A program made the position numbers and the translations under genes. From the NCBI GenBank assembly GCA_024397935.1, contig CP073743.1, positions 620,001 to 684,000 of the forward strand: a stretch of 64,000 bases of DNA. Direction: 5' to 3'. The DNA comes from a bacterium SCSIO 12844 (lineage in GTDB: Bacteria; Pseudomonadota; Gammaproteobacteria; Francisellales; Francisellaceae). The notes under the pieces were generated by a model, which worked only from the letters and a program-made list of their open reading frames with translations, ran no database searches and was not told where the DNA came from. Below are positions 1 through 9,168 of this stretch, piece by piece. Position 1 is the stretch's first letter. The number at the start of each line of letters is the position of its first letter.

Positions 1-179
1 CTAAAATGACACCACAGCAGGTTTTAGCCTATCGTGTTGTTGCAGATTTTACAACCGATGAAACATTACCAGAGATTGGAAGTCAAGGCAGTGCTAAGCT
101 AGTTGGTGGTAAAGTTACCTTATTTTTCTATCTTTTTAGAAGGCCGATTACTGTATTAAGACAAAGTATAGGGTGGTAA
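1..179 (+). CDS. HlyD-family adaptor, C-terminal end (partial)
   Basis: Reading frame 3 is open from the window edge to a TAA at 177-179 and gives about 58 residues. The end, with a G-S-x-G-x-A-K-L turn followed by a hydrophobic FFYLFRRP stretch, resembles the C-terminal tail of HlyD/periplasmic adaptor proteins that are paired with M50-peptidase/lipoyl-domain membrane proteins. The next gene is such a partner and starts six bases later, so they form an operon. The adaptor would span the periplasm in a secretion or efflux complex. Only the tail is visible, so the substrate cannot be named. Confidence 0.6.
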   Translation, partial: KMTPQQVLAYRVVADFTTDETLPEIGSQGSAKLVGGKVTLFFYLFRRPITVLRQSIGW

Positions 180-185
180 TTAATT

Positions 186-2417
186 ATGGGTGCATCAGTT
201 CAAGCTCCAGCTGCACCACCACCTCTTCCAGGTGCTGAAAGCTTATTACCAGAAGTGCTACCAAAACTAAGAGGTGATATTATCATTGAATATGGGGGCG
301 TTGATTATAATGGTAGTACTACTTATGTTATTTATGATCAATTGAATAATCGTTTTTTTCATGTTGACTGGCAAAGTCATGAAATATTAAAGTATTGGGG
401 TGAAATTGCTCCAGCTGAGCTGATGGCTAGACTCCAAAAACATTCACTGATAGAAGTTGATGAGCAGCAAATCAGTTCAATGCTATCATTTTTATCTGAA
501 CAATGTTTAATTGAGCAAGGCTATCCAAGATTATTGCAAATTTTCAAAGCGCAAGAAGAGAAGAAAAAAATGAATACATTTCTTTGGTTGGCAAAGAATT
601 ATTTATTTTTTAGATTGCCTTTAGTTTGGCCGGATTATTTTATAACAACAACTTACCCTTATGTGGCTTTTATTTTTAGAAAAACATTTTTTTTCTTTAT
701 GCTTCTTTTAGCAATATTAGGTGTGGTTGTTATATCGAGACAATGGGAAACATTTACTGCAACGTTTTTTGATATGTTCTCAATAAGGTATTTAATTGTA
801 TTTGGCATTGCCTTAATTATTGCTAAAGTATTTCATGAGTTAGGTCATGCCTATAGTTGTAAACGCTATGGATTAAATATACCAACAATGGGCGTTGCAT
901 TTCTAGTTATGTGGCCAATGCTATATACCGATACGGGTGAAAGTTGGCGAATTAAAAGTGCAAAAGAGCGAATTCGTATTTCAATTGCTGGTGTGCAAAT
1001 GGAAATATATGTTGCAATTTTTGCACTATGGCTTTGGATATTAGCTCCACCTGGTGTGGTTAAGAGTATTGCATTCTTCTTATGTACTTATAGTTTAATT
1101 GCAACAATTGTTTTAAACATCAGTCCATTTTTACGTTTTGATGGTTATCATGTATTATCAGATCTTCTAAGCATGCGGAATTTACAAACAAGAGGTTTCG
1201 CATTAACAAAGTGGTGGTTAAGAGAAAAAATTTTTGGTTTTAAATTTTCACCACCAGAGCAATTTTCAAAACTAAAGATTCGACTATTACTTTTATATGC
1301 ATGGTTGACTTGGATTTATCGTTTTTTCCTTTTTATAGGGATTGCAATATTAGTCTATTATTTATTCTTTAAAGTACTAGGTATTATATTATTTGTAATT
1401 GAGATCATTTATTTTATTTTAATACCAATTGTAAGAGAGTTAAAAGTTTGGTGGCAGTTAAGGAGGTATGTTAAATTGAATAGAAATCTTGCAGTAAGCA
1501 TACTTGTCTTATTATTTATAATTGGGCTTTTGGCAATTCCCTGGCGAAGTGAAGTTTCAATTCCTGCAACCTTTAGCTATAAAGAGCAAAGGTTATACTC
1601 ACCAGAGCCTGCTTATATTGAAAGAATATTAGTCAAACGTGGTCAGTCAGTAAAGAAAGATCAGCCTTTGGTTATATTAAATTCACCAAAATTGGATTTT
1701 CATATTGAAAAGACAAAATATAGAATTGATCAAATTAATTGGCAATTAAAACGGATTGCTGGTGATCGAGAAGAACTTGAGTTACAGAAAGTTTTTCTAA
1801 GTCAATTAAATCACCAAAAAGCACAATTACAAGCTTATAATGAGCGTCGACAACGACTTACAATTAAAGCACCATTTAACGGAGATATCGTTGGTATATT
1901 AGATAATTTTGAGCATGATCGTTGGGTTAAAAATAAGCAGTTACTTGTTGAAGTAATTGATACGAAAGACTATGTTATTGATGCTTATGTTAGTGAAGAT
2001 TATAAATACAAGCTAGCTGACGGCTTAGTAGGTAAATTTGTACCTGATAATATCGATATGCCAGCAATTGATGTCAAGATTAACCACATAGCTTATCAAC
2101 AAATGAAATCATTACGATTAACTGACCCAGCCCATGCAAAAGATAATAATCAAATTAATCAAAGTGTTTATTTGTCGGGTTTACATGCTTCAACACTCGG
2201 TGGTGATATTGCTGTTAGAGCATCACAAACAAATGAGTTTATCCCTGAAATAAGTCATTATAATGTACAATTTGAGTTAACTTTACCCAAACAGCATACA
2301 GTTGATTTAAGCCAGGTTCAAAGAGGTCAAGTATTTGTTGCAATTGATCGAGAGTCTTTTTTATCTTATATGAGTAAACAAATTGTTGCATTTTTTATTC
2401 GTGAGAGTAGTTTTTAA
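186..2417 (+). CDS. M50-type membrane metallopeptidase with lipoyl/HlyD-like C-terminal half
   Basis: 743 residues. The N-terminal 110 residues look like a PqqD-type helical domain. A membrane core follows (about 155-465) with the zinc motif HELGH at 217-221 and the second M50 motif FDGYH around 318-322, matching site-2-protease topology. After the last membrane segment (about 435-455) comes a periplasmic part (about 465-743) with a barrel-sandwich (biotinyl/lipoyl) pattern split by a coiled-coil hairpin near 505-560, as in HlyD adaptors. It directly follows an HlyD tail. The pair probably acts in maturation or export of a secreted product; the substrate is not evident. Confidence 0.8.
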   Translation: MGASVQAPAAPPPLPGAESLLPEVLPKLRGDIIIEYGGVDYNGSTTYVIYDQLNNRFFHVDWQSHEILKYWGEIAPAELMARLQKHSLIEVDEQQISSMLSFLSEQCLIEQGYPRLLQIFKAQEEKKKMNTFLWLAKNYLFFRLPLVWPDYFITTTYPYVAFIFRKTFFFFMLLLAILGVVVISRQWETFTATFFDMFSIRYLIVFGIALIIAKVFHELGHAYSCKRYGLNIPTMGVAFLVMWPMLYTDTGESWRIKSAKERIRISIAGVQMEIYVAIFALWLWILAPPGVVKSIAFFLCTYSLIATIVLNISPFLRFDGYHVLSDLLSMRNLQTRGFALTKWWLREKIFGFKFSPPEQFSKLKIRLLLLYAWLTWIYRFFLFIGIAILVYYLFFKVLGIILFVIEIIYFILIPIVRELKVWWQLRRYVKLNRNLAVSILVLLFIIGLLAIPWRSEVSIPATFSYKEQRLYSPEPAYIERILVKRGQSVKKDQPLVILNSPKLDFHIEKTKYRIDQINWQLKRIAGDREELELQKVFLSQLNHQKAQLQAYNERRQRLTIKAPFNGDIVGILDNFEHDRWVKNKQLLVEVIDTKDYVIDAYVSEDYKYKLADGLVGKFVPDNIDMPAIDVKINHIAYQQMKSLRLTDPAHAKDNNQINQSVYLSGLHASTLGGDIAVRASQTNEFIPEISHYNVQFELTLPKQHTVDLSQVQRGQVFVAIDRESFLSYMSKQIVAFFIRESSF

Positions 2418-2505
2418 TCAAATAAATAGAAAATCTCGTTTACATTGTACTTTGTTAATGGGCATAATTAGCGTTTTTAAATAATGATGTGGTTGAGCAT
2501 TGATA

Positions 2506-3546
2506 ATGAAGTATTCTTGTGGTGTATTTATTGGTAGGTTTCAACCGTTACATACAGGGCATTTACACGTAATTAACCATTCACTAGCAATTTGTCAAAA
2601 ACTTATTCTACTAGTTGGTTCATCAAATCGTGCACCAAGTATTAGAAATCCATTTTCTTTTAATGAGCGCAAGCAGATGATTTTAGCTGACCTTGAAAGT
2701 ACAGCAATAGATATAAATCGTATTATTCTTGAGCCTATTGATGATTATTATTACGATGAAAATGCTTGGCTTAATGATGTAAAAATAGCGGTTAATCATA
2801 ATTTGAATCAGGATGATACCGTTGTATTGGTAGGTCATAACAAAGATAGTTCAAGCTATTATTTATCATTATTTCCAAATTGGCATTATCAAGAAGTTGA
2901 GAATTTTAAACAATTAAATGCAACAGAGTTTAGAAATGATTATTTCTTAGAAGCTAAATTAACCAAAGGCTATTTAATTAAAGGTCAAGCAGGCTATGCG
3001 ATTGATGGAACTTATAGTTTTTTATTAAAATTTGAAAAGACGAAAGCTTATCAATTATTAAAAGAGGAGTATATTTATGTTAGTGCCTATAAAGAAAGCT
3101 GGCGAGGAACGCCCTATCCAGTTATTTTAAATACAGTAGATGCATTTGTAAGATGTTGTGATCACCTGCTTTTAATTAAGCGTGGTGGTTTACCTGGAAA
3201 GGGACAATATGCCTTACCTGGTGGTTTTTTAGAAGTTGATGAACGTATTCAAGCAGGTATTTTAAGAGAACTAGAAGAAGAAACATCACTTAAGTTAAAC
3301 TTAACAGATATTAAATATATTCAATGCTTTGATCATCCAGAGCGCTCTGTTCTAGGTAGGATAATTACTCAACTTGGAGTGTTTGATTTAAAATTGAATG
3401 ATTTACCAGAAATTAAAGCATGTGATGATGCGAAAGAAGCAATGTGGATACCCCTTGAGATGATTGACTTATTAAAGCGTCAATTTTTTGATGATCATTA
3501 TCAAATTATTCGTTACATTATAAAGCAAGGTAAAAAAGCCTTATGA
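2506..3546 (+). CDS. nadM: Bifunctional NMN adenylyltransferase / Nudix hydrolase
   Basis: 346 residues from the ATG at 2506; a TTG two codons earlier is also possible. The N-terminal half is a nucleotidyltransferase with GRFQPLHTGH (HTGH at 16-19) and an SSNRAPS ATP-binding turn, making NAD from NMN and ATP. The C-terminal half has a Nudix box at about 239-262 (GG, then E, then RELEEE), with Thr in the usual second Gly position, expected to hydrolyse ADP-ribose. The fused architecture is known from Francisella and Synechocystis, and in Francisella it serves the NMN-amidation route to NAD. It stands alone, with 88 bp upstream and about 280 bp downstream free of genes. Confidence 0.92.
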   Translation: MKYSCGVFIGRFQPLHTGHLHVINHSLAICQKLILLVGSSNRAPSIRNPFSFNERKQMILADLESTAIDINRIILEPIDDYYYDENAWLNDVKIAVNHNLNQDDTVVLVGHNKDSSSYYLSLFPNWHYQEVENFKQLNATEFRNDYFLEAKLTKGYLIKGQAGYAIDGTYSFLLKFEKTKAYQLLKEEYIYVSAYKESWRGTPYPVILNTVDAFVRCCDHLLLIKRGGLPGKGQYALPGGFLEVDERIQAGILRELEEETSLKLNLTDIKYIQCFDHPERSVLGRIITQLGVFDLKLNDLPEIKACDDAKEAMWIPLEMIDLLKRQFFDDHYQIIRYIIKQGKKAL

Positions 3547-3830
3547 TATATCTACATAGTGGAATTATATGGATATAAGAAGTTAAACGACTGTTTGTTT
3601 AAATTAATGATTTTCCTTTTAAAACAAGTTGTTGTATAGATATAATCGCACTTGTTACAATGCTTGACAGCATGCTGTATTAATTATTTGTTTAATATGG
3701 TTATTTTTCAAAAATCAGTTGCAATAATTCTATACTGTAAGATTTGCAAATTTTGGGTTATCCTAGATAGTGGTGTTGAGTCGTTTTAGGACTTAATCAT
3801 GATAATAATTAGGATTTAGGTGAAACAACA

Positions 3831-4280
3831 ATGAATCAAGAGACGGAATTGCAGTTTGAATCGCCAGAAAAAGAGGCTATGCTGATTCTTGCTAATGTAG
3901 GTATTGCAGTTGATATGAATATCAAGGCAATGCTTTCAAGTTCGGTATCACCTGTACAATTAGCATTAAGTATTAAGCAGCTTTTTGATGCGAAACAATT
4001 AAGCAATATAGATAATTTAGTAGATTATCAACGTTGGCTTGAAGTTGATGGTAGTTTGTTTCTTGAGTTAGTACAACTTAATAAACATAAAATTTTAGCA
4101 ACACTTGATGTGGACTTAATTGGCGATAATGTTCGTGACTATGCGATATTTCGTTCTATAAGTGCCATTATTAAAAGTGGGCTTGAAGCTGAGATTAATA
4201 AATACCACCAAGCGATTAATCATCCACGTTTTGACTATGTCAATTTTGCAAATGCAGTTGAAGCGTTAAGTCGGAGGTAG
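3831..4280 (+). CDS. Conserved-looking hypothetical protein
   Basis: 149 residues, acidic and mostly helical by composition, without a signal peptide, membrane segment or recognisable motif. The ATG at 3831 has an AGGTGA ribosome site about 8 bases upstream. The next gene starts 7 bases after this stop, so the two are almost certainly co-transcribed. The 284 bp upstream hold no gene; a TTGACA at 3664-3669 is visible there but without a well-spaced -10. I do not recognise the family. Confidence 0.6.
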   Translation: MNQETELQFESPEKEAMLILANVGIAVDMNIKAMLSSSVSPVQLALSIKQLFDAKQLSNIDNLVDYQRWLEVDGSLFLELVQLNKHKILATLDVDLIGDNVRDYAIFRSISAIIKSGLEAEINKYHQAINHPRFDYVNFANAVEALSRR

Positions 4281-4287
4281 GTGAATA

Positions 4288-4503
4288 ATGGTAGCATTAA
4301 ATAAACAACAAATTTTAGGAAATTTTGTTAAAGCATGTGATTTATCTAATGTAAAAAGTGAAGATGAATTATTTCAGCGTTTGACTAATAATGAAACTTT
4401 AGGTGAGAATCTTTCTCAATTGTCTAACCAAAGAAATGAAGCTCCGACATTATTTGATAAACCTGACCTATCGAATGGCTATAATGGTCCTTCATTTGGG
4501 TAA
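4288..4503 (+). CDS. Small hypothetical protein
   Basis: 71 residues, starting at an ATG preceded by GGAGGTAGGTG, a strong ribosome site lying partly in the stop region of the upstream gene. The C-terminal third is rich in Asn, Gly, Pro and Ser and looks disordered. No motif is recognised. The tight spacing to the 149-residue gene upstream suggests a two-gene operon of linked but unknown function. Confidence 0.6.
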   Translation: MVALNKQQILGNFVKACDLSNVKSEDELFQRLTNNETLGENLSQLSNQRNEAPTLFDKPDLSNGYNGPSFG

Positions 4504-4538
4504 TTTTAAAAATATTTCCAGTTTATCTTATTAACACG

Positions 4539-4574
4539 TATAATCTATTAAATTTTATTTTAAAAATTTAATAG
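4539..4574 (+). promoter_or_regulatory. Promoter -10 and AT-rich hairpin before yaaA
   Basis: A perfect TATAAT lies at 4539-4544, 40 bp before the yaaA start. Immediately after it is an 11-bp inverted repeat, CTATTAAATTT (4545-4555) and AAATTTAATAG (4564-4574). Its right arm ends in the purine-rich AGGAAA that would be the ribosome site of yaaA. The hairpin could therefore sit at the very 5' end of the message and modulate translation. The -35 region (TTCCAG near 4516) is weak. Function is inferred. Confidence 0.45.
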
Positions 4575-4583
4575 GAAAATTCT

Positions 4584-5357
4584 ATGTTAAGTTTAATTTC
4601 TCCAGCAAAATCACAAAACTTTAAAGATAAAGCACCGATTAATTTTTCTCAAACACCCAAGTTTGAAAAAGAAATTTATCAATTGGTTAAAATTCTACAA
4701 GAACTAGCACCTGATCAAATTGCATCATTAATGTCGATTAGTGATAAGCTTGCATCTGAAGTCTATGATAAGTACGCTCACTTTAAAAAAGGCTTTTCAG
4801 AAAGCACAGCTAAGCAAGCTTTATTTACGTTTAATGGTGATGTTTATCGCGGCCTTGATGCAGCTACATTGGCTGAAAAAAATGCAAAATTTGCCAATGA
4901 TCATTTATTAATGATTTCAGGCTTATATGGTTTATTAAAGCCATTTGACTTAATTCAACCTTATCGATTGGAAATGGGATCGAAACTAGATATTAATGGT
5001 CAGAGTCTTTATCAGTTTTGGCGATCAAAATTAACTGCTTATTTAAATGAGTTGCTTAGTCAACAAAAGACAAATATTGTAATTAATTTAGCATCTAAAG
5101 AGTACTCAAGTGCCTTTGAAAAAAAATCAATTAACGGTAGCTGGATTGATGTTGATTTTAAGGAATATAAACAAGGTAAGTATAAAACAATTGGAATTTT
5201 TGCTAAGCGCGCACGTGGTTCAATGGCGCGCTTTATTATTGATAAAGAGATTGATCAAGTTGATAAGTTAATTGCTTTTGATCGTGAAAATTACAAATTT
5301 AATGAAGAGTTATCAAATCCTAAACATCTTATATTTATAAGAAATCAGCATTCATGA
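4584..5357 (+). CDS. yaaA: YaaA family (DUF328) peroxide-stress protein
   Basis: 257 residues, the usual length for the family. The N-terminus LISPAKSQNF is close to the family hallmark LISPAKT. In Escherichia coli YaaA lowers intracellular free iron and limits Fenton damage during peroxide stress, and the fold binds DNA. It is cytoplasmic. Its stop overlaps the start of rlmH by four bases (ATGA), so the two are translationally coupled; the operon ends at a terminator inside the rlmH end. Confidence 0.9.
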   Translation: MLSLISPAKSQNFKDKAPINFSQTPKFEKEIYQLVKILQELAPDQIASLMSISDKLASEVYDKYAHFKKGFSESTAKQALFTFNGDVYRGLDAATLAEKNAKFANDHLLMISGLYGLLKPFDLIQPYRLEMGSKLDINGQSLYQFWRSKLTAYLNELLSQQKTNIVINLASKEYSSAFEKKSINGSWIDVDFKEYKQGKYKTIGIFAKRARGSMARFIIDKEIDQVDKLIAFDRENYKFNEELSNPKHLIFIRNQHS

Positions 5358-5821
5358 AAATTAAGCTAATTGCATTAGGGCAGAGAATGCCTGGCTGGGT
5401 TGAAGTCGGTGTTAGTGAATTTAAAAAGCGCTTACAAGGGGATATTGATTATAAAGTCTGTGAATGTCCAATTGCAAAACGTACAAAAACAGGCAATATT
5501 AAAACTTGGTTAAATCAAGAAAGCCAAATAATTAGTCAAGAGTTAAGTCAGTCAGATTATATTGTTGTTTTAGATAGTCAAGGCAAATTGCACTCAACAG
5601 AGTCTTTAGCAGCAAGGTTAGATCATTGGAAGTTATTAGGCCAGCGCGTTGCTATTATTATTGGCGGGCCTGATGGTATTGATCAGTCAATTAAAAACAA
5701 AGCAAATGAAAGTATTTCACTTTCTAAGATGACATTTCCTCATCCATTAGTGCGTATTATGATTACGGAACAAATTTATCGAGCAATGTGTATACTAAAA
5801 GGGCATCCCTATCATAAATAG
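5354..5821 (+). CDS. rlmH: 23S rRNA pseudouridine(1915) N3-methyltransferase
   Basis: 155 residues, the standard RlmH length. The SPOUT-fold SAM loop IIIGGPDG is at about 101-108, followed by the conserved LSKMTFPHPLVR and EQIYRA helix and the C-terminal HPYHK tail that reaches the substrate. The enzyme methylates pseudouridine 1915 in helix 69 of assembled 70S ribosomes. It is coupled to yaaA by a 4-base overlap. The last codons lie inside the left arm and loop of the terminator hairpin. Confidence 0.95.
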   Translation: MKIKLIALGQRMPGWVEVGVSEFKKRLQGDIDYKVCECPIAKRTKTGNIKTWLNQESQIISQELSQSDYIVVLDSQGKLHSTESLAARLDHWKLLGQRVAIIIGGPDGIDQSIKNKANESISLSKMTFPHPLVRIMITEQIYRAMCILKGHPYHK

Positions 5822-5836
5822 GCATGCCCTTTTTTA
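5797..5836 (+). terminator. Intrinsic terminator of rlmH, possibly bidirectional
   Basis: AAAAGGGCAT at 5797-5806 pairs with ATGCCCTTTT at 5824-5833, followed by more T residues. The rlmH stop (5819-5821) is in the loop. On the minus strand the hairpin is also followed by a short T-run, so it may also stop rpmE transcripts arriving from the right. Confidence 0.8.
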
Positions 5837-5862
5837 AAATATTTTTGATGGTTTATTTATAT

Positions 5863-6090
5863 TTATTCAGAGTCTTTTTTCTTGCGGCCAAAAGCACCAA
5901 AACGTTTTTTGAAGCTATCAACACGACCTGCGGTATCAACAATTTTCTGCTTACCAGTATAAAACGGATGGCATTTATCACAAACTTCAATGTGAAAATC
6001 TTCACAACGAGTTGAGCGTGTTTTAAATGAATTACCACAGCTACAAGTAATTGTTACTTCTTCATATTTAGGTTGAATATCTAAATTCAT
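5863..6090 (-). CDS. rpmE: Ribosomal protein bL31 (zinc-binding type)
   Basis: 75 residues from the ATG at 6090, which has an AAGGAA ribosome site; the longer reading frame to 6150 adds an unconserved extension and is rejected. Cys16, Cys18, Cys37 and Cys40 form the zinc-binding pattern of the C+ form of L31, and HPFYTGKQK is the family hallmark. The tail is lysine-rich. It binds the 50S central protuberance and bridges to the 30S. A consensus promoter is visible upstream at 6175-6203. Confidence 0.95.
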   Translation of the reverse strand: MNLDIQPKYEEVTITCSCGNSFKTRSTRCEDFHIEVCDKCHPFYTGKQKIVDTAGRVDSFKKRFGAFGRKKKDSE

Positions 6091-6174
6091 TTTTAAATTC
6101 CTTAAAATTATACTTTGTATCGCCACTTTGATTTGTTTGCAAAGCACCATACGTTGTTTCTTAAATGACGCTAA

Positions 6175-6203
6175 ATTCTAGCGAATTTACTAGAAAAACG
6201 CAA
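6175..6203 (-). promoter_or_regulatory. Sigma-70 promoter of rpmE
   Basis: Read on the minus strand: -35 TTGCGT (6203-6198), 17-bp spacer, -10 TAGAAT (6180-6175). The start of transcription would be about 80 bases before the rpmE ATG, leaving a leader of ordinary length. Confidence 0.7.
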
Positions 6204-6262
6204 GATATTTAAAATGTTATAGTACATTTATGTTTGAAGTTTTCATATGGTGTGGTTGATTT

Positions 6263-6724
6263 TTAATTATCCAACTCTGAGTATATCACTTTGCCTGTTT
6301 TGGCATTTAAAATAATTTTAGTCTCTTGAGATTGCTTATCATGGGCTTTGATTTTATAAATGCCATGTTCTAAGCTAATGCTTGTGAAATCTTTAAATCC
6401 TGCTTTTTCGGCGGTGCTAATTGCTTTAGACATTGAAATAAAGGAAGTGTTAATATTTTTAGGTGGGTTAACTTTACCTGTCATTGGGTTAATTTTTAAA
6501 TCAATTTTATGACCATTTTCATTGATTATTTCTGCTTGGTAGTAGCCATCATCGTATTCAACTTCTTTGATATGTTTATAACCAGCACTTTCTAAATTCT
6601 GTACAATTACAGGTAAGGGTACAGCAGTAGAGGGAACATAGTCATTATCTGCAAAGACAGAAGGTGTTAATAAAAAATTCAATGTAAAAAGAGTGCTTAT
6701 AACTACTAGTTTTTGACGAAACAT
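6263..6724 (-). CDS. Secreted PepSY-domain protein
   Basis: 153 residues with a clear signal peptide (positive start, hydrophobic 6-20, cleavage after VFA-DN near 25). Two PepSY-like repeats follow, about 35-85 and 90-150; each has a helix, then a strand ending in a G-K-V turn (INPMTGKV and LNAKTGKV). PepSY domains are found in peptidase inhibitors and envelope proteins. It faces the flippase gene divergently across about 150 bp. The exact role is unknown. Confidence 0.75.
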   Translation of the reverse strand: MFRQKLVVISTLFTLNFLLTPSVFADNDYVPSTAVPLPVIVQNLESAGYKHIKEVEYDDGYYQAEIINENGHKIDLKINPMTGKVNPPKNINTSFISMSKAISTAEKAGFKDFTSISLEHGIYKIKAHDKQSQETKIILNAKTGKVIYSELDN

Positions 6725-6878
6725 CGTAATGCCTTAAAATTTTTTAAACTACATAAGCCAAATAATACCTGAATTTCTAAATTTAGTAAGCTTTAATTAT
6801 ACATTAGAAACATTAATTTAAGATGAAAAATTATCCAATATACACTTGATTATAACATCATAAACTTAGAGGTTAATT

Positions 6879-8162
6879 GTGAACTATAAAGAAATGGCCA
6901 AAGTATTTATTATTAGCTTTCTTATTATTGGCATTAATGAAATTATATTATTTTTGGTAACAGCATTAATCTCACATCAATTATCACAAAGTGATTTTGG
7001 AGATTTTCAGTCATTTGTAGCAGGTATGCGTTTTTTTGGGGCATTAGCAACCTTTGGCTTTTTAGCTTTTATGGCGAAATATATTCCAGTATTAAAGCAT
7101 CATCTAAGAAAAAAGGAGTGGACTGAAGTTAAAGCCTTTTATGTGAAAATAATCTTCCCAACAGTTGCAATTATATTGATGTTATTAACATTAACATTTT
7201 TATGTCTTTATTTTATTTTTAAAAAAGATCAGTTTAATCATCCATTTCTATTAATGTGCTTTGTTATATTATTGGAGTCATTTTTTCTAGTTGCATTTAC
7301 ATTGTTAAAGTCAAAATCAAAATATATTGCATCAACTACCTTATATGCAGTAAAGCATATTGCATTTTTAATATTAATTCTTTTATTTAAAAATAGTAGT
7401 CAGTCAGTTTATATTCCGGTTATATGCTATTTATTAGCTTATGTAATTACTTTAGTTTATTTCGTTATTTTAAAGCTTGTCATATTAAAACTTGAATACT
7501 TTCAAAAAACTTTTAATTTTAATATTTCGCCTGTTAAATGGAAGCTATTAGTTTTTCCATTTGCGTTATTAGCAATTTCACCTTATTTATTTTCTTCTTT
7601 AGTCATGATTGTCTTTGAAGTATTTGGTTCAGGGTCAGAGGATTTAGTTGGTAGACTAGGTGCTTTGATTGCTTTATTTAGTTTGTCGTTAATTGCCATT
7701 TTTCCATTAAAAACATTTACAGTGAATGAGTTAGCAAAAGTAGTTGATGAGCCTGATAAGGTAATCTCAATGGTTAAGTCATTATTTATTTTTGGCTTAT
7801 CAGCTTGTTTAGTTTTATTTGTATTGTTTAATTTATTTTCTGGCATTCTAATTAGTGCAATGGCGTCTGAGTATCATGATTTGGTTAGTTATTTTAGGGT
7901 ATTACTTATTTTGTTAATTTTAATTGGTATGACAAGCCCTTTTTCTTCATGCTTAAAGGTATCAAATAATGTTCATTTTGCCATTATATTTATTATATTA
8001 ACAACCATGTTGGCAATTACTATTTTAGGGGCGATATTTTCTTATTTTTATCAATTAGAAGGTATGATTTTTGCTATATTTCTTTCGTATTTTATTTATA
8101 TGGGGTTAAATATTTATTTTTTCTGGCGCGTTCATTTGCAAAAATTAAGTACTTTAACATAG
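6879..8162 (+). CDS. Wzx/MATE-like polysaccharide flippase
   Basis: 427 residues starting at a GTG with an AGAGG ribosome site. The sequence is strongly hydrophobic with about 12 membrane segments and an early N-terminal motif resembling the oligosaccharide flippase family (SQSDFGDFQSF after helix 1). Such proteins move lipid-linked sugars across the inner membrane. No glycosyltransferase neighbour is present, so the substrate is not evident. The sequence is very rich in Phe, Ile and Leu, matching the low GC of the region. Confidence 0.7.
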   Translation: MNYKEMAKVFIISFLIIGINEIILFLVTALISHQLSQSDFGDFQSFVAGMRFFGALATFGFLAFMAKYIPVLKHHLRKKEWTEVKAFYVKIIFPTVAIILMLLTLTFLCLYFIFKKDQFNHPFLLMCFVILLESFFLVAFTLLKSKSKYIASTTLYAVKHIAFLILILLFKNSSQSVYIPVICYLLAYVITLVYFVILKLVILKLEYFQKTFNFNISPVKWKLLVFPFALLAISPYLFSSLVMIVFEVFGSGSEDLVGRLGALIALFSLSLIAIFPLKTFTVNELAKVVDEPDKVISMVKSLFIFGLSACLVLFVLFNLFSGILISAMASEYHDLVSYFRVLLILLILIGMTSPFSSCLKVSNNVHFAIIFIILTTMLAITILGAIFSYFYQLEGMIFAIFLSYFIYMGLNIYFFWRVHLQKLSTLT

Positions 8163-8231
8163 CCGTTTTATTGTAGTATATTTAAATAATATGATACTTT
8201 AAGACTAAATGATCAATACATTAGTTTGAAG

Positions 8232-8819
8232 ATGCAGTACTTTTCACCAGCAACAGAGCGGAACAAGTCGCCAATATTGGAGCAATTAATCCAATGGTTA
8301 AATGGGAATGAATCGATACTTGAAATTGGTAGTTCCAGCGGCCAGCATGGCGTATATTTCACTGAATTAATGCCTAATTTAGTGTGGCAATTTAGTGATC
8401 GTAAAAATTATTTAGCGGGCTTGGCTAAAAATATATCAAACATTAATCGATCTAATTTAAGCTTGCCGATTGAATTAGATGTAATCGATTATGATTGGCC
8501 TTCAAAAAAATATGATGTTGTCTTCAGTGCGAATACCATTCATATTATGTTAGAACATGAGGTTGAATATTTCCTAAATCATGTGCATTTAGCACTAAAA
8601 CATAATGGAAGATTAATTGTTTATGGCCCCTTTAATTATCAAGGTAACTATACAAGTGAAAGTAATAAAGCATTTGACTTAAGCCTTAAACAACAAGGTT
8701 ATGGCGGTATTAAATCATTTGAAAGATTGGATAAGATACTTTCTCAGTATGGGTTTAAACTTCAAAAGGATATTAATATGCCTGCAAATAATCGCTTGTT
8801 GGTGTGGCAGTTGAGTTAG
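8232..8819 (+). CDS. DUF938 family SAM-dependent methyltransferase-like protein
   Basis: 195 residues from the ATG at 8232; a TTG two codons earlier is possible. It begins QYFSPATERNKSPIL, the DUF938 hallmark, followed by the SAM-binding ILEIGSSSGQHGVYF (about 29-43) and a class-I methyltransferase layout with FSANTIHIM near residue 98. The family has no firmly known substrate. It is cytoplasmic and stands as a single gene. Confidence 0.85.
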   Translation: MQYFSPATERNKSPILEQLIQWLNGNESILEIGSSSGQHGVYFTELMPNLVWQFSDRKNYLAGLAKNISNINRSNLSLPIELDVIDYDWPSKKYDVVFSANTIHIMLEHEVEYFLNHVHLALKHNGRLIVYGPFNYQGNYTSESNKAFDLSLKQQGYGGIKSFERLDKILSQYGFKLQKDINMPANNRLLVWQLS

Positions 8820-8984
8820 TTTGCTTTCTTCTGTTCTAAGTTGTTTTGGTTGAAAAACTATAGAAAATAAACGGTAAAAAATTGAAAGCTTTATTTTGAT
8901 ATATTAAACTTAACTATAGTAAGATATTGATTGTATATCTTGATATCTCTAAATGTAATTAGATGTGTATGAAGGTGAAATTTA

Positions 8985-9167
8985 ATGAATAAAATTTTAG
9001 AAGATGTAGGAGGTCTTTTTGATTTTTCTAGAAATACTAAAGCGCCAAAGATGGCTTCGTTGAGCACAAGGAAAAAAGGAGCTACCATTTGCCGCTCACA
9101 TGTTATAAGTGACAGGCAGGCTTTAGAACAGGATGTACATAATGTGATTCTAAAAGTGAAGAAATAA
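8985..9167 (+). CDS. Small hypothetical protein next to the attachment site
   Basis: 60 residues with an AAGGTG ribosome site before the ATG. It is basic, with no recognised domain. It ends one base before the start of a broken DUF2335-like gene, so the two were probably one transcript. The pair lies just outside the prophage attachment site and looks like a remnant of an older mobile element at the same tRNA gene (inference). The 165 bp upstream hold no gene. Confidence 0.5.
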   Translation: MNKILEDVGGLFDFSRNTKAPKMASLSTRKKGATICRSHVISDRQALEQDVHNVILKVKK

Positions 9168-9168
9168 T

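Noticed and set aside
3664-3736. A promoter from TTGACA at 3664
   Set aside because: No -10 at 16-18 bp; the TATACT at 3731 is too far away, so a call cannot be supported.
5824-6038. Open frames on both strands around rpmE
   Set aside because: They overlap the clear L31 gene in other frames and have no ribosome sites or family features.
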